From contig CM055107.1 in the NCBI GenBank assembly GCA_029204225.1, positions 2,345,218 to 2,409,217 of the forward strand: DNA of 64,000 nucleotides. Reading direction: 5' to 3'. The notes below the pieces were generated by a model. The model searched no databases and was not told where the DNA came from. It worked only from the letters and a program-made list of their open reading frames with translations. The position numbers were made by a program, and so were the translations under genes. This stretch comes from Diphasiastrum complanatum (taxonomy: Eukaryota > Streptophyta > Lycopodiopsida > Lycopodiales > Lycopodiaceae). Shown piece by piece: positions 1 through 12,154 of the stretch; the stretch's first letter is position 1; every line of letters starts with the position of its first letter.

Positions 1-849
1 GGTGTCAGTAGAAGACATGGTGACTGGACAGTAAGTGCGAGTGTATATCAAAAGGCAAAAAAAAGTTTGGAGAAAGTTTTGGTCACAATTTTTTTTTTTA
101 AGACCTCCGCTAGCACAAGTGACAAATGAATCGAATTCAGCCTACTTATAGGTGAATTTGGAGGGTCCATTACACAAAATACTAGTTTGATTGATCAGTT
201 CTGGACAAAAATTTGCAGGCTTGTTCAGTATTGTGAAAATAGCTCCCAAAATTCTCAGCGAAGGTTTTGGACAAAACTAGTAGTTTGGCGAACGTTCTGT
301 AGATCTGACGAAGGTTCAACATTCGCTTAAGGCCATCATTCGCCTAGAATCGGTAATAAATGCAAATTTGCAGGATCTGAACCTATGATCGACCTAAATC
401 TAACATTTTAAATCCATCTAGCATGTCGGCGAAGGTTCATCAGTATTGGAAGATGATCAGCGAATGTTCCCAAAAGGCCATGATACTGAACATTCGCCTA
501 AGGTAAAAACAGGTACCAACTGGTACAAAGAACGTTCGCCCAACTCAGTATGGGTATATATGAAGTAGATCTTGTCTTTGAAAACTCGGCGAACAAGTCT
601 AGAATAGTATGTGCACAAAATGACCCAAAAAGTAGTTTTCCAAGTCATTTTCCATAAAGATTCGATTCTTGAAAATACTTTCCTTCAATTTTTTCCTAAT
701 TAGATGACATTTTTGAATTTTGCTCATCAATCTTTTCATACATGTTTTTTTTGTTTTTTTTTTCATGCTGTCTTTTCCAAAAGAAAATGCCAATTAAGTA
801 GTGAAAACAAAAAATTGAAAAACAAGCAAATTAAAAGCATAGTTTGCAA
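1..849 (-). other. 3' untranslated region of gypsy element B (partial)
   Basis: No open reading frame of note lies here. The stretch follows the stop codon of the B polyprotein (at 850) and continues past the left window edge, so the 3' LTR of B is not seen. It carries about nine scattered copies of words like gcgaaggttc, gcgaacgttc and their complements between about 250 and 600. The leader of element A (3895-5100) uses the same words, which supports a shared family origin. Confidence 0.5.
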
Positions 850-995
850 TCATGCTAACTGAACTGGCGGAGCAGGTTGCCAAAACTTGCGTAGTCGGCT
901 GCCATTCACGGGAGTATCAAAATGTTTTCCATCCAAATGTTCAAGAATAACTGCTCCATAGTTCAGTATTTATTTGACTCTATACGGACCTTCAT
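850..995 (-). pseudogene. gypsy B integrase C-terminus (GPY/F module), detached
   Basis: Read on the minus strand from 995, the frame gives GPYRVK, one stop, then ILNYGAVILEHLDGKHFDTP and RLRKFWQPAPP before a TGA at 850. This is the GPY/F-type tail that ends Ty3/gypsy integrases of the Tat group. It continues the integrase that breaks off at 5847, where the frame ends in KLIKKKLKI. The 4.85 kb between the two pieces is element A. The in-frame stop shows decay. That it belongs to B rather than to another gypsy copy is inferred from matching reading direction and matching ends. Confidence 0.7.
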
Positions 996-1549
996 TGTAG
1001 TGGGTTTCTTTCCTTGCCTATCCTCAACCCAAGATCTAATCAATCTAGCATCGAGGAGATGAAGTTAGTTGTCACACGTATAGATTCATTCCCATGAGAG
1101 CGATAGCATAGTTCAGATTTGAGCATGAATGGAAGATTCACATCTAATCCTTACATCCATTAACACTAGATTCACAATGAAGATAGCTTACTCTTTCTCT
1201 CTCTCTCCCTTTCTCTCTCATAAAAAGTATAAAAACATGCAATCCCAATAACAATCAGATCCAACAATTAGCAAAACACAATAAAAGCATAAGAGATGGA
1301 GGAAAAGTGATAGAGAGCAAGGACATTCATAAATCCATTTCACAAGAAAATCAATCTGCTTTATTGAAATGAAGATATGTCCATGTGTAGGAAACTCTAG
1401 TTTCCCCTTTTTATAATAGAGAGGAGGACCTTGGCCTCTGAATCCTATTGGTCCATTTCTGCCTCCCTAATTATTCAAATTTAAAAAAGAGTGGGAACCA
1501 TCCAAATTGGAGGGAAACCCAACTTTATTCACTAACTTGACATTTAGGT
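996..1549 (-). repeat. Truncated LTR of element A
   Basis: About 550 bp closely match 5119-5690, from the terminal tgtagtggg through the CT tract and tataaaaacatgc to catttagg. The last 150 bp of the LTR, ending in ccaaca at 5846, are missing. At about 1549 the match stops and protease-region sequence of A begins. The left end abuts the integrase tail of B directly. It is most simply the 3' LTR of A, shortened by a deletion that also removed most of pol. Confidence 0.8.
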
Positions 1550-3894
1550 CACAAGTATGATCCGTTGTTGATGACTCATCATCCTCTTTTTGAACCACTG
1601 GTTTGATAGTCCAAGTCACAGGATCAACCTTAACTGCACGTTCACGATTTTCAAAAGCGATTTTCCCAGTACCCCAGTTATGAATTACTTGCGCAACTCA
1701 TAACCGTGGGCGTCCCAATAGGACTCGGTAGACATTTGGTGCTTCTGGTAAGTCCATTACTACAAAAGTAATGACAAACTGTACTCCGGCAATTCTGACA
1801 GGTATATCTTCAACCATTCCTTGCGGATCAAGTGTTGTTTGATCAGCTAGCTTAATGGCAAAAGTCGCAGGTTTTATCTTTGTAAGGCCCCATTTTTCAC
1901 ATAGCTTTGTAGAAATCAGGAACCGCCATCTATCACAGCTGCTTCATTAGAAAATTGTCTATGCTGTATCGCCAGGGTGATATTTTTTTGTTCACTTTCC
2001 CAAGCTGCTTCGACATGGAGTACTTCATTAGATTCTTCAAATCCAGCACAAAAAAGTGGCTCCTGATGGACTTTTGGTTCAGGTTGAGTTAACTTTTGCG
2101 CTAATACTTCTTTTGCTTTTGGCACCAACTTCAGGAACTCTCCTAGTGAAATATTGATCTTACTAGATAAAATATTCATGAGCAGTTCTGTTTGCGGTGC
2201 TTCCGGTTCAGTCATCTTGAAGGGTTCTTTATGATGATGCAACTGAGAATTCATATTTGTATGTGAATATTCCGATGACTACAATGGTGAAGAATCTAGC
2301 AGCTTCAAGCTTCTCTTCTTCTTGCAGATGTTTAATCCACTGCCTCATATCCTGATATCTTCTTTTTTCTGCAGAGATTTTGATAGACTCTAGATGCTGT
2401 TAGTATATCAGTTAATGGTAAATATTGGATTTGCTACCAGTTCTTTCTACTTCTGTGCTCTGGTGACCACCATCAAGGGTACACTTGGTTTACTCTGAGC
2501 TACTGGTCTTTACTTGATTGTTATCAAACTTACAAGAGCTATAGCCGGTGGTGGCTTCGGTTTTGCTAGACACTCCTTATAGCAATGTCCATAACCACAG
2601 TCATGACAGAATGGTACAATTTTTTTTTTATTTGGACATTCTGCAACTCTGTGATTTTCTCCACATGTGAAGCATCCAAGTGGTGCTCTGGTCCAGTTTC
2701 TAGATGCTTGTTGCTGCGCGACAACATAAATAGCATATTGGTCTAAAGATCCACCTTCTTGATCATTACCATAGTTCCATTGCTCGGCACTTATATAAGG
2801 TTCTGGTTCCATCAGATTGGTAGAAGGAGCGAGGTGCTTTGGTGGGGCAGGTAAGGCTAATCGTTCCGGGTATCCAAGAGCAGATTGTCGAGGACTAGTT
2901 GTCGAATTTCCTCCATAATGTGGTTTTCGATATCCCATCTGCGCATACCGTTGCTCCGAGGATTGAAATTGCAAAAAGCAGTCTCATGATCAGGCAAATT
3001 ACACAAATGGCATATACTGATTTCCATTCGTTTTTTCAATTGAAGACACTCATTCACTTTGTGATTTCTTGTACAAATAAAACACCAGACATTTTCCCTG
3101 GTAGAAAAAGTCTTTGCAAAATTCTCAGATTCCTTGTTTGCTTGTCCATGAAAATCTTCCAATGCTTTGATCTTCTCATCAAATTGCGATTGTAACTTTT
3201 CCATTTGTTTCTGTTGGTTCTTCTCGAATTTTTCGAACTCATTGAGCATCATTTCTGCAGTAGCGTTGACATTCATTGATGCAATAGTGGTGGATGTCGT
3301 AGTGGTCTACCCTGCTGTATAAGGCAACATATTGATATTTGAATCATCGTCTGAATTTTCATCCTCCTCTCGAATTGCATCATCCATAGCATTTTGCAAA
3401 AGTGTATACTCATTATGGCGTTTCAGCTCACATCTGATCCTTTTAGGTAAACCTGACAAAAATCACATAATCATGACATTTTTGTTAATCAGCTCAGGTT
3501 CACACTCAGATCTGAGGCGTTTTACCCGTTCAATGTAATCTCGAACCATTTCTCACTTTCCCATTTTAATTTTACTTAAAAGTAGGAAAGGGTCTTCCAT
3601 AAACTTCTGAGGTTTGAACCGTGTGATAAGGACTCTTTTAATAGTCTCCCAATCTGTACGCTCAGTTTCATCTTGATTATAGTACCAATCTTGTGCTGCG
3701 TCTATTAAGGCCATAGGAAAAAGCTTAAGTTTATTTTGGGAAAAAATTTTGCCATAGACTTCACAAGATTCAGAATAGATCTGAAAAAATCTAACTGGAT
3801 CTGTTAATCCATTGTATTTGGGTAGATCCAAACAAGATGCTCTTCTAACAATGATTGGATTGACTTCCTGAGGAGCACCTCCAGGGGCAGCCAT
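1550..3894 (-). pseudogene. gypsy A gag-protease remnant
   Basis: The frame opens at 3894 with MAAPGGAPQEVNPIIVRRAS, followed by a retrotransposon gag domain (FFQIYSESCEVYGK, DWYYNQDETERTDWETIKR). A stop follows at about 3553, but homology continues through a coiled-coil stretch (EKFEKNQQKQMEKLQSQFDE). Zinc-knuckle motifs follow: CFICTRNHKVNEC, CHLCNLPDHETAFC and CFTCGENHRVAEC. Frames must be changed near 2970 and again near 2500. The stretch 1916-2254 is the acidic linker ahead of the protease and ends in VIDGGS. The rest of the protease (1550-1915) parallels 9217-9590 of element B. Reverse transcriptase, RNase H and integrase are absent, so A could not have moved by itself in this state. 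Confidence 0.8.
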
Positions 3895-5100
3895 CTTTAC
3901 AGATTAAATCAAGCAGACAATGAGATTGGATCTAGATTTTCAATCAAAATTATCTCAGATTAGATTTGCTAGATCTCTTCCACTTGACAAGAATTAGATT
4001 CCTATATCGTGAAAAATATTCCAAAATTCAACCAATCGATACTTCTCAAAAATGAAAAATCCTCAGAATCAAAATCAGACTGTATCAGATTTGACCCAAA
4101 ATTTGACAGGGACTTGATCTGGAAAATCAGCCTAAAAATAGAACTAGCAAAGGTTCCCTAGGCGAAGATTCACTCAGGGAAGGTTCAACAGTGCTATTTT
4201 TGAAGAAAAAAAAAACTCTCTAATCAGGCTTTTCTGACAAATTCTTCGGAAATAACCTTCGTCGAACTTTCAAACTCAGAATCTGACACTAGATAAGCTA
4301 GGGTAGAATTGACGAAGGTTTCTAGCACACAAAAACACAGTTTCGGTAGTTTGGCGAGGGTAAAAATAAAGATTTTCTATGAACTGGATAGGATGAATGT
4401 TCACCGAACTCAGAAATAGTAACTTACTATAAATAGCATGATTTGGAAACTCGGCGAAGGTTCTAGCGAAGAATAAAGAGTAATACTAGTATTTTCACAA
4501 ATTTGGCAAAAATATGACAATATGACAACTGATCCTCTGAGAAATCTTCTATTTTTTATATAATTCTTTGTCGGTCTGGTAGTAGATAGATCTGAATCAC
4601 ACCTATGCACAGTGAATTGGGCGAAGGTTCTTTTTCTGTATTTTAAAAAATTTGGTGATTTTTTTGTGTTTTTTGATGGTTTTTCTGATGTTTCTGGAAA
4701 TCTGTTGGGAAGGATTGTTCGTCCTTCAAGCTAAATGTTCTGTGATCAAAACCGAAGGTGCCTATACCTCGACAAATGTTTTCTAAAAGAGAAAAAAAAT
4801 TATCAGCTCTGATGACGATTTTTTGCCTCCTTCTGACCAAAATCTGACAGATTTGACCGATTTTTGTTGTTTTTTTTGATATCTCAGATCCAAATGGATA
4901 TTAAGATTGGTGATCTGAATAGCTTTCCCTGTTCCACAATCAGATTAGATTTCAAACAAGCAAATCCACTCAAATCAGGCAAATCACTCCCAAACTAATC
5001 CTAAATGCAGATTTAACACTATTCATGCCACGACAAGATGCCTAATACAAGCTAGCCATCCAACAAACATGCTGCAAACTGAAAAATTGGCGTAGCTCTC
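3895..5100 (-). other. Leader (5' UTR) of gypsy A
   Basis: About 1.2 kb lies between the primer-binding site and gag. It is AT-rich, contains no convincing coding frame, and carries scattered gcgaaggttc-like words (around 4160, 4310, 4450 and 4620). Long leaders are normal in Tat-type gypsy elements. Confidence 0.6.
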
Positions 5101-5118
5101 CGGCAACGGTGCCAAAAT
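5101..5118 (-). other. Primer-binding site of gypsy A
   Basis: On the minus strand, directly after the LTR end (cactaca), the sequence reads ATTTTGGCACCGTTGCCG. This is close to the TGGCGCCGTTGCC type of primer-binding site seen in many plant Ty3/gypsy elements. Its place next to the LTR fixes the 5' end and orientation of A. Confidence 0.75.
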
Positions 5119-5846
5119 TGTAGTGGGTCTCTTTTCTTGCCTATCCTCAACCCAAGATCTAATCAATCTAGCATCGAGGAGATGAAGTTACTTGTCACAC
5201 GTAGATTCGTTCCCATGAGAGCAATAGCATAATTCAGATTTGAGCATGAATGGAAGATTCACATCTAATCCTAACATCCATTAACCCTAAGCACTAACAC
5301 TACATCCACAATGAAGATACCTTATTCTTTCTCTCTCTCTCTCTCTTTCTCTCTCATAAAAAGTATAAAAACATGCAATCTCAATAACAATCAGATCCAA
5401 CAATTAGCAAAACACAATAAAAGCATAAGAGATGGAGGAAAAGTGATAGAGAGCAAGGACATTCATAAATCCATTTCACAAAAGAACCAATCTACTTTAT
5501 TGAAATGAGATATGTCCATGTGTAGGAAACTCAAGTTTGCCCCTTTTTATAATAGAGGGGAGGACCTTGGCCTCTAAATCCTATTGGTCCATTTCTGTCT
5601 CCCTAATTATTTAAATTTAAAAAAGAGTGGGAACCATCCAAATTGGAGGGAAATCCAACTTTATTGACTAACTTGACATTTAGGCCCTGCGACATTAAAA
5701 GTCCCGCAAAAAGGCCTAAAGTCCTTTTATTGACTTTCTTATTAATCAAATAACTATGTGATCATCGGGTTGGACTTACACACGCATGGTGCCAAATCCC
5801 TCTAGCTAGGGTTAGGATTGCCTTGGGATCTGCAAACCCTCCAACA
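5119..5846 (-). repeat. 5' LTR of gypsy A (728 bp)
   Basis: On the minus strand it starts TGTTGGAGGG and ends CCACTACA, giving TG...CA ends. It contains a short GA-rich tract beside ttttatactttttatg, a plausible TATA region. The LTR of element E (21746-22313) has the same two ends, so A and E use related LTRs. On the right it interrupts the integrase frame of B. A clean 5-bp target duplication was not found, probably because the opposite LTR is truncated or rearranged. Confidence 0.85.
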
Positions 5847-6974
5847 GTCTGTGATCTTCAATTTTTTCTTGATTAACTTGGCTTTATACATCAATGCTAG
5901 ATCTCCTTCTTTCAGGTCCTTTTTGTGTAATCGGCGATCATGCCATGCCTTATGACAGACTTTTTCTGCTGCTAACACATGAACTACCATCAATCTGGTT
6001 TCACATAATTTGTGCAAAGCTTCGTGACGCAGTTGTAAAGATTTATCGTCATCTAAACACTCTGTTGCTGCTATGCGTAGAGATGGTATTAACAATTCAA
6101 TTGGCATGACAACATCTTAATCATAAACCAGTTGAAACGGTGTTTGATTCGTTCTTCCTTTATAAGCGATCTTGAATGCCCATAATGCTACATGCAATTT
6201 ATGTTCCCAGTTAGAACAACTCGCTTCAACCGTTTTTGTCATAATAGTGCATAGAATCTTATTGGAAGATTCAGCTTGGCCATTACTCCTAGGATAATAC
6301 GGAGGAGTACTTAACCAGTGTATAACAAAAAAGTCTTCCAACAAACACTTTATTGTTTGATTAACAAAGTGTGTACCATGATCACTGACGATCTCAATAG
6401 GACATCCGAATCGAATAATGATGTCTTCATAGAGAAACTTAGCCATAGATTTTACATCAGCAACTTTAACAACTTTGGCTTCAACCCACTTGGTCACATA
6501 ATCGGTTGCTACGATGATATATCTAGCTTGAGATCCTCTTGCCGTAGGATGAATAGGACCAACATAATCCAGTCCCCATTTCTCAAATGGTGCTTGCGAT
6601 AAAACCGGATGTAAGGGTTCATAATTTTGTCGTGTAGGATGTCGTGCTCGTTGGCAAACATCACATGACTGAATATAATTTTTGGTGTCTTTATGAAGTG
6701 TAGGCCACCAACACCCTGATTGCAAAAGCTTGCGAATAGTGATATCTATAGCAAAATGTCCTCCGCCCATTCCATCATGTGAAAACATGATTAATTCAGT
6801 TATTTCATGTAGTAAAACACATCTTCGAAGAATATCATCCATTCCGCGATAATACAATTGTCCCGCAATCAATTGATAAGGTTGAGTCTTATGAATCAAT
6901 TGTCTCTTTTGTACTTCTGTCAAGGAGTCATTAGGTTGACCTAGCATTAGATACTCAACAATTCCGCTGCCCAC
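5847..6974 (-). pseudogene. gypsy B integrase
   Basis: The first part (6974-6117) holds the zinc-binding region (GGHFAIDITIRKLLQSGCWW then SCDVCQRARH). The catalytic core has D in WGLDYVGPIHP, D in SDHGTHFVNQ and E in YYPRSNGQAESSNKIL, so all D,D-35-E residues are present. The frame then shifts to 6107-5847, which carries the linker (LQLRHEALHKLCETR, DLALMYKAKLIKKKLKI). It ends abruptly at the inserted LTR of A, and the expected GPY/F tail is at 850-995. The core resembles Tat-clade Ty3/gypsy integrases. Once intact it would have joined element cDNA to the chromosome; it is now split and frameshifted. Confidence 0.85.
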
Positions 6975-8760
6975 TCAGCTACTGGTTCAACATAGAATAA
7001 CGCAGCATCTAGTAATTCATCATCCACCTCCGTATTAACTGGTGCGGATTCAATTCTTGGAATATGGTCGGCGAGATAATGTTGTTTTCCCTTTCGAACC
7101 ACAGCTCGAAAGTCAAATTCGGTCAATAACAGTAACCATCTTGCAATACGCCCTGTATTACACGTCTTGTTTACCAAGTAAAGTAATGGCTAGTGATCCG
7201 TATAAAATGCAAAGTGCGTTTCCATAAGATAATGTCTAAAATTTTTTACAGAGAAAATAATTGCTAAAGTTCTGTTGTCGAATAGTTTTTCTCTGAATCC
7301 GTAAGTTGTCGGCTTGCAAATCATATTGGATAGTCTTTCTTGTATTCAGTGTGAACATGAAATTCAATCGTCCAATCTGGAGAACACAGTATCGGTGCTG
7401 AAGCTAATGTTTTTTTTAATTTTTCAAAGGCTTCTAATGCCTCAACTGTCCAAATAGAAACAATAGTCAGTTTGTATATAGGTCTTGCAAGATCTGCAAA
7501 GAAGATAATAAAAATTTGATAATAATTCGCATGACCCATAAAGACATATACTCCACAAATTGTTTCTGGCGGTGGTAATTCCACAATGACTTTTATTTTT
7601 GAATAATCTGTTGCAATGCCATGCCTTTATACCACATGCCCAAAAACAACTCCATGAGGAAACCCATATCTGACACTTTTCTAGATTTAAGAAAATTTGG
7701 TACTTGCGACAACGATCAAATACTTTTTCTAGCTGATCCAGGTGGTCTGTATCTGTGTTATGGATTCCAAGGTCATCCAAGTATATTTCAAGGAATTTTT
7801 GTAGATAATCTTTGAAAGCAAACTGCATCACTCTTTGGAATGAACTAGGTGCATTACAGAGTCCAAAAGGCATTACTTTATAGGCATAAGTGCCCCATTC
7901 AGTCGCAAAGGCTGTCTTATGACGATCTGCATATGCAATCTTGACCTGGTTGTATCCACTGAATCCATCCAAGAGACTATAAGCTTCTGCTCCAACAAGG
8001 CGGTCCAAAATACTTTTAGTAAAAGGTAACGAAAAGTGAGACTTTCACGTCACTTTGTTCAAAGCTTTGAGATTCACACAAATTCTCAATTTTCCATTCT
8101 TCTTAGGAACAATGACAATTGGTGAAACCCATTTTGTGTCCTCGATCTCATAAATGGAGTCGGCTTCAAGCAATCTCTATAACTCTTTCTTTATCAAATC
8201 CATAACATTAGGATTACAATCGATAGAATCTTGTGACCTTTGGAACTACATCAGGTATTAAGGGTATGGTATGCTCAGTAACTAATGTCGGAATCCCTTT
8301 GAGATCTTTATAAGTCCACGCAAAGCAATCTTGATACTTAATAAGGAATTTTTGTAGCACTTGAAACTGTTCAGGAGTAAGTTGTGCTCCAACTTGTACA
8401 ATCTTTTCTGATTCTCCTGGTTCTACAAGATTCATAGGCTGCATCCTAGCTGGGCCATCATAAACATCTTTTGATTCTGACACTTGTTCTTCAGGTTCAC
8501 GATGTGCTTTTGGTAACATGAAAACCACATCATCCAGAGTATAACATTTGAAATGCTCTAGCATATCATGCTGGACTTCATCTGATTGTTCTTTGTCAAA
8601 AGGATTAGTCTTGGATCTTCTCTTAGCTTTCTTAGCAGAAATTGATCGTGGAGGCGATGACTTCCAAGAAGATAGACTCCATTTTGAAGGTGAAGACTTC
8701 CTAGATGGTGATATTTTGCTAGAACTTAAACGAATCAATCTTTTGAGGTGTATTTTCTCA
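6975..8760 (-). pseudogene. gypsy B reverse transcriptase and RNase H
   Basis: Several frames together make one reverse transcriptase. 8738-8214 leads into the domain (CFAWTYKDLKGIPTLVTEH, IPLIPDVVPKVTRF). 8008-7442 carries SLLDGFSGYNQVKIA, AFATEWGTYAYKVMPFGLCN and the active-site block EIYLDDLGIH (the Y-x-D-D box). 7584-7321 holds the connection (YKLTIVSIWTVEALEAFEKL). 7177-6947 holds the RNase H end (ARWLLLLTEFDFRAVVRKGK, HYLADHIPRIES). Stops and frameshifts separate each piece. Order and spacing are normal for Ty3/gypsy pol. Confidence 0.85.
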
Positions 8761-8879
8761 TTTTAGGACCGTATTATAATGTTTCTTAGCTTGTTTCTTC
8801 GTCATTGATCTTGTGATCTTGTCTTCCTTCAATATAACTACTTTTGGCGATTTTATTGCTGGTTCATGAGGAATATCAC

Positions 8880-9700
8880 GTACTCCAAATCTGGTAGGAT
8901 CCATGTAATTTAGAACCTATTCATCAATAAGTTCTACATTGTCATCATAAGTCAAGGCATGACTCACATGAATGAGTTCATCTTCAATCGGATTTGGTAC
9001 GAGTTCCGTTGATATCCAAGCTACGTTCAGTACAGTCAATGGAAAAGTGATAGGTGTATCCAAGGTTCGATCAAATAAAGAAATCTCGCTCAAATTGGAT
9101 TGGTTATCTTGTTGACACAGGTATCCTGCTGTACAATCAATTGTTGCAAGAGCTTGATTCCGGTTGACAATATCAGTTTGAGAGTCATAATGAACTCCCC
9201 AATTTTTTACTGGTTGGTCACATGTATGATCCATTGTTGATGAATCATCATCCTCTTTTTGGGCTATTGGTTTGATAGTCCAAGTGATTAGATCAACTTT
9301 GACTGCACGTTCACGATTTTCAAAAATGAATTTTTCGGTACCCCAGTTATGAATTACTTGCACAACACATAACCATGGGCACCCTAGTAGGACTTGGTAG
9401 ACATTTGGTGCATCAGGTAAGTCCATTACTACAAAAGTAATGACAAACTGGACTCCAACAATTTTGACAAGTATGTCTTCAACCATTTCTCATGGACGAA
9501 TTGTCGTTTGATCAGCTAGCTTAATGGAACAAGTCATAGGCTTAATTTTTGTAAGGCCTCATTTTGCACATAGCTTTGTTGAAATCAGGTTAACTCATGA
9601 ACCTCCATCTATCACGGCTGCTTCTTTAGAAAATTGCCTATGTTGTATTGGCAGAGTGATATTTTTTTGCTCACTTTCCCAAGCTGCTCCGACACGGAGT
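8880..9700 (-). pseudogene. gypsy B protease region
   Basis: 9486-8917 reads as the aspartic protease-like C-terminal half (VGVQFVITFVVMDLPDAPN, YQVLLGCPWLCVVQVIHNWG) followed by an acidic spacer. The LLGxPWL motif is usual in plant gypsy proteases. The catalytic half lies upstream in another frame around 9490-9700, where the strand is interrupted by stops. It aligns with 1550-1915 of element A. Confidence 0.7.
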
Positions 9701-10440
9701 ACCTCATTAGATTATTCAAATCCAGCACAAAAAATTGGTTCTTGATTGGCTTCTGGTTCAGTTTGAGTTAACTTTTGCACTAATACTTCTTTTGCTTTCG
9801 GCACCAATTTCAAAAATTCTCCTGATGTAATATCTATCTTACTAGACAAACTACTCATGAGGAGTTTTGTCTGCGGCACTTCTGGTTCAGTCATTTTGAA
9901 GGGTTCTTCATGATAATGCAATTGAGTATTCATATCTGTTTGTGGATTATTTGGTGGTTGCACTGGTGAAGAACGAACTTCGGCTGCTGCTCTAGCGGCT
10001 TCATCTTCTTCTTGCAAATGTTTAATCCACTGCCTCATATCCTGGTATCTCGACTTTTTCTGCATGGAGATTTGGATAGAATCCAGATGTTGTTGGTATA
10101 TTAGTTGATGGTATAGAATCAGCAGGTACTGGATCTGCTAACAATTCTTTCTGCTTATGAGCTCTAGTAACCACCATCAAAGGTATACTTGGTTCCGGTT
10201 GAACTGCTGGTCTTTGCTTGATTGTTATCAAATTTACAGGAGCTGTAGCCTGGGGTGGCTTTGGTCTCACTGAACACTCCTTGTAGTAATGCCCATAACC
10301 ACAGTCGTGACAGAATGGTACAAATTTGTCTTTTCTTGGACATTCTGCACCTCTGTGATTTTCTCCAAATGCAAAGCATCCAAGTGGCACTCTGGTCCAA
10401 TTTCTAGATGTTTGTTCTGGTGCGGCAACATAAATAACAT
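9701..10440 (-). pseudogene. gypsy B gag C-terminal part
   Basis: 10390-10022 encodes zinc knuckles. The first reads CFAFGENHRGAEC, where the second metal-binding cysteine has become phenylalanine (element A keeps CFTCGENH). The second reads CHDCGYGHYYKEC. 10065-9712 overlaps and continues into the linker (RYQDMRQWIKHLQEEDEAAR, FKMTEPEVPQTKLLMSSLSS). The N-terminal gag, leader and 5' LTR are missing because sequence of element E starts at 10441. Confidence 0.8.
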
Positions 10441-11396
10441 CGTACTAGGCAGACATCTTCAACTACGCTTGCACCCCCTGCTGCCATTTGCACTGAACTA
10501 CCCATCCCCCAATCCACTGATGCCCAAGCCTCCTCTTCCTCACAAGGTCAGTCTGTGACCATTGGTCATAGCTACCCAAGCCGCCTCACCCCCACACACT
10601 CATGTGATTTCACCAAATACCCAAGCTTTTATGGATATGTTCGATGATTCCAAGCTGTTGGGCCCAGATGAGATTTTTGAAATGCCCAAGAGTCTAGGAC
10701 CCTTTGATCCCCAATCCCCTAAAAAAGAATTTGAATAGTTCCATGACAGTTCTACATTTTTTATGACTCTTTTCAGATCAATCAGCAAGATGAAGCTGAA
10801 GTAGCACCGGATACCATCAGGGTCGATCATGCGGTCAAATCTCCGAAACAGTTTGACGTCATGGTGCTAGAAGGATTTGAAGGAGCAGATACTTTTGAAG
10901 AGAAAGAACTGGCCAGACACCAAAGCCAAACCAGCACCATCCCTACAAGTGTTGCTCCTACTATTGTTGCTACAACCCAAGTGGATTCTGGTGACGCATT
11001 AAGTTTAGTCTCAAACCTTGCGCGAGTGATCCAGACCATGATAGATGAAAAGAAAGACATGGACAAACGCATATCAGAATTGGGTACTGAGAATACCCTG
11101 ATAAGCCAGAAGGTCATTCAGTTGAATCGCGAGCTCAAGATTGCCAAGCAACATAAGGCCAAATCTGAAGCTGAGCTGAAGAAAGCCCAACAAACAGCTG
11201 ATGCTCTTGAAGGCCATGTGGGAACTCTTCAGGATTCATTGACAACAGCGCAAGATCAAGTGGACAAAGCGGTCCAAGATGCTAAACAATAGATCATGCT
11301 GCTGACTAGTCAATTGGACATAGCTGAGTTGAAATGTGAACGTCTTCAAGGTGAATTGGATGAGACTACCCTTGAACACGATTCTTATATTCAGAC
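10441..11396 (+). pseudogene. Element E, 5' half: coiled-coil protein of unknown function
   Basis: I do not recognise a named domain. The longest open stretch (10861-11292) encodes 143 residues, with VDSGDALSLVSNLARVIQT followed by about 80 residues of heptad-like coiled coil (KVIQLNRELKIAKQHKAKSE, ALEGHVGTLQDSLTTAQDQV). The same protein is encoded on the minus strand at 47716-48715, where DSGDALGLVSSLVQVIQS is recognisable, so this is a dispersed repeat under past coding constraint. It begins abruptly at 10441 inside gag of B and is cut at 11396 by the LTR of copia C. Its continuation, including the LTR, is at 21254-22313. Confidence 0.55.
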
Positions 11397-11867
11397 TGAT
11401 GGGGCAAGGGACTGCGAAGAACGCTAATGGAGAAGGGAGTAGGAATATTGAGGAACAAGTCTCCTGTTATAATCAGCTGCTAGATGCAAAAATAGTCTAA
11501 TAGAAAGCTTATGCTAAATATAATCACAGCTTTATGTGTTCTAGTTGCCCAACGAGATCTTAAAAATTAGTTCGTACTCACAAAAACAAGAGTACAGTCC
11601 ACCGAAGATATTAGAAATGGTTTGTGTGTGTGGTGTTACTAGAAATTAGAGTCAAGTTTAGTTCTAAAATAGATGGAAGAGCAGTATGATATCACGATTT
11701 TCTCAAGCGTCAAAGATAGCCATCGTCTAATCAGAAGCGAAGGAGTCATAGACGTCCGTGTTCTGATCAGAGTGAGTAAACAAGCGTGATCAAACAGCGA
11801 TAAAGTGCATTCAATCACAACAAACATTCATCTACATTATACATAGATAGAAAAAGCGCGTTGCTGC

Positions 11868-12136
11868 AGTTAGAATTAAAGTAGAATAACTATGCTATTG
11901 TACTGTGGGTCCTATCAGTTGATAAGGATCAGTTGGCCTCGCCACGAGGCAAGTCGACGGGACACACGTCCCGCCAACGGAAACCTGGGTCATTCATGGG
12001 TTGCATGAGTGAAAAACTATATGTACAGTGTAATTTCATTTTGAGAAACACAATTGCTATGTGAGCTTGTTGTGGAGAGTGTTTTTCTGTCTGTGTTACT
12101 GTGTAGCATGATCTATGTTCCTGTGCAAAGCAAATT
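11868..12136 (+). repeat. 5' LTR of copia D
   Basis: About 269 bp. Positions 11923-12136 match 14712-14925 nearly base for base (ttggcctcgccacgaggcaa, then tgtgttactgtgtagcatga). It starts agttagaatt and ends gcaaagcaaatt, so canonical TG...CA ends are not preserved. Confidence 0.75.
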
Positions 12137-12141
12137 CAAAG

Positions 12142-12154
12142 TTGGTATCAGAGC
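12142..12154 (+). other. Primer-binding site of copia D
   Basis: TTGGTATCAGAGC, the complement of the initiator methionine tRNA 3' end used by most plant copia elements. It sits five bases after the LTR and fixes the plus orientation of D. Confidence 0.9.
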
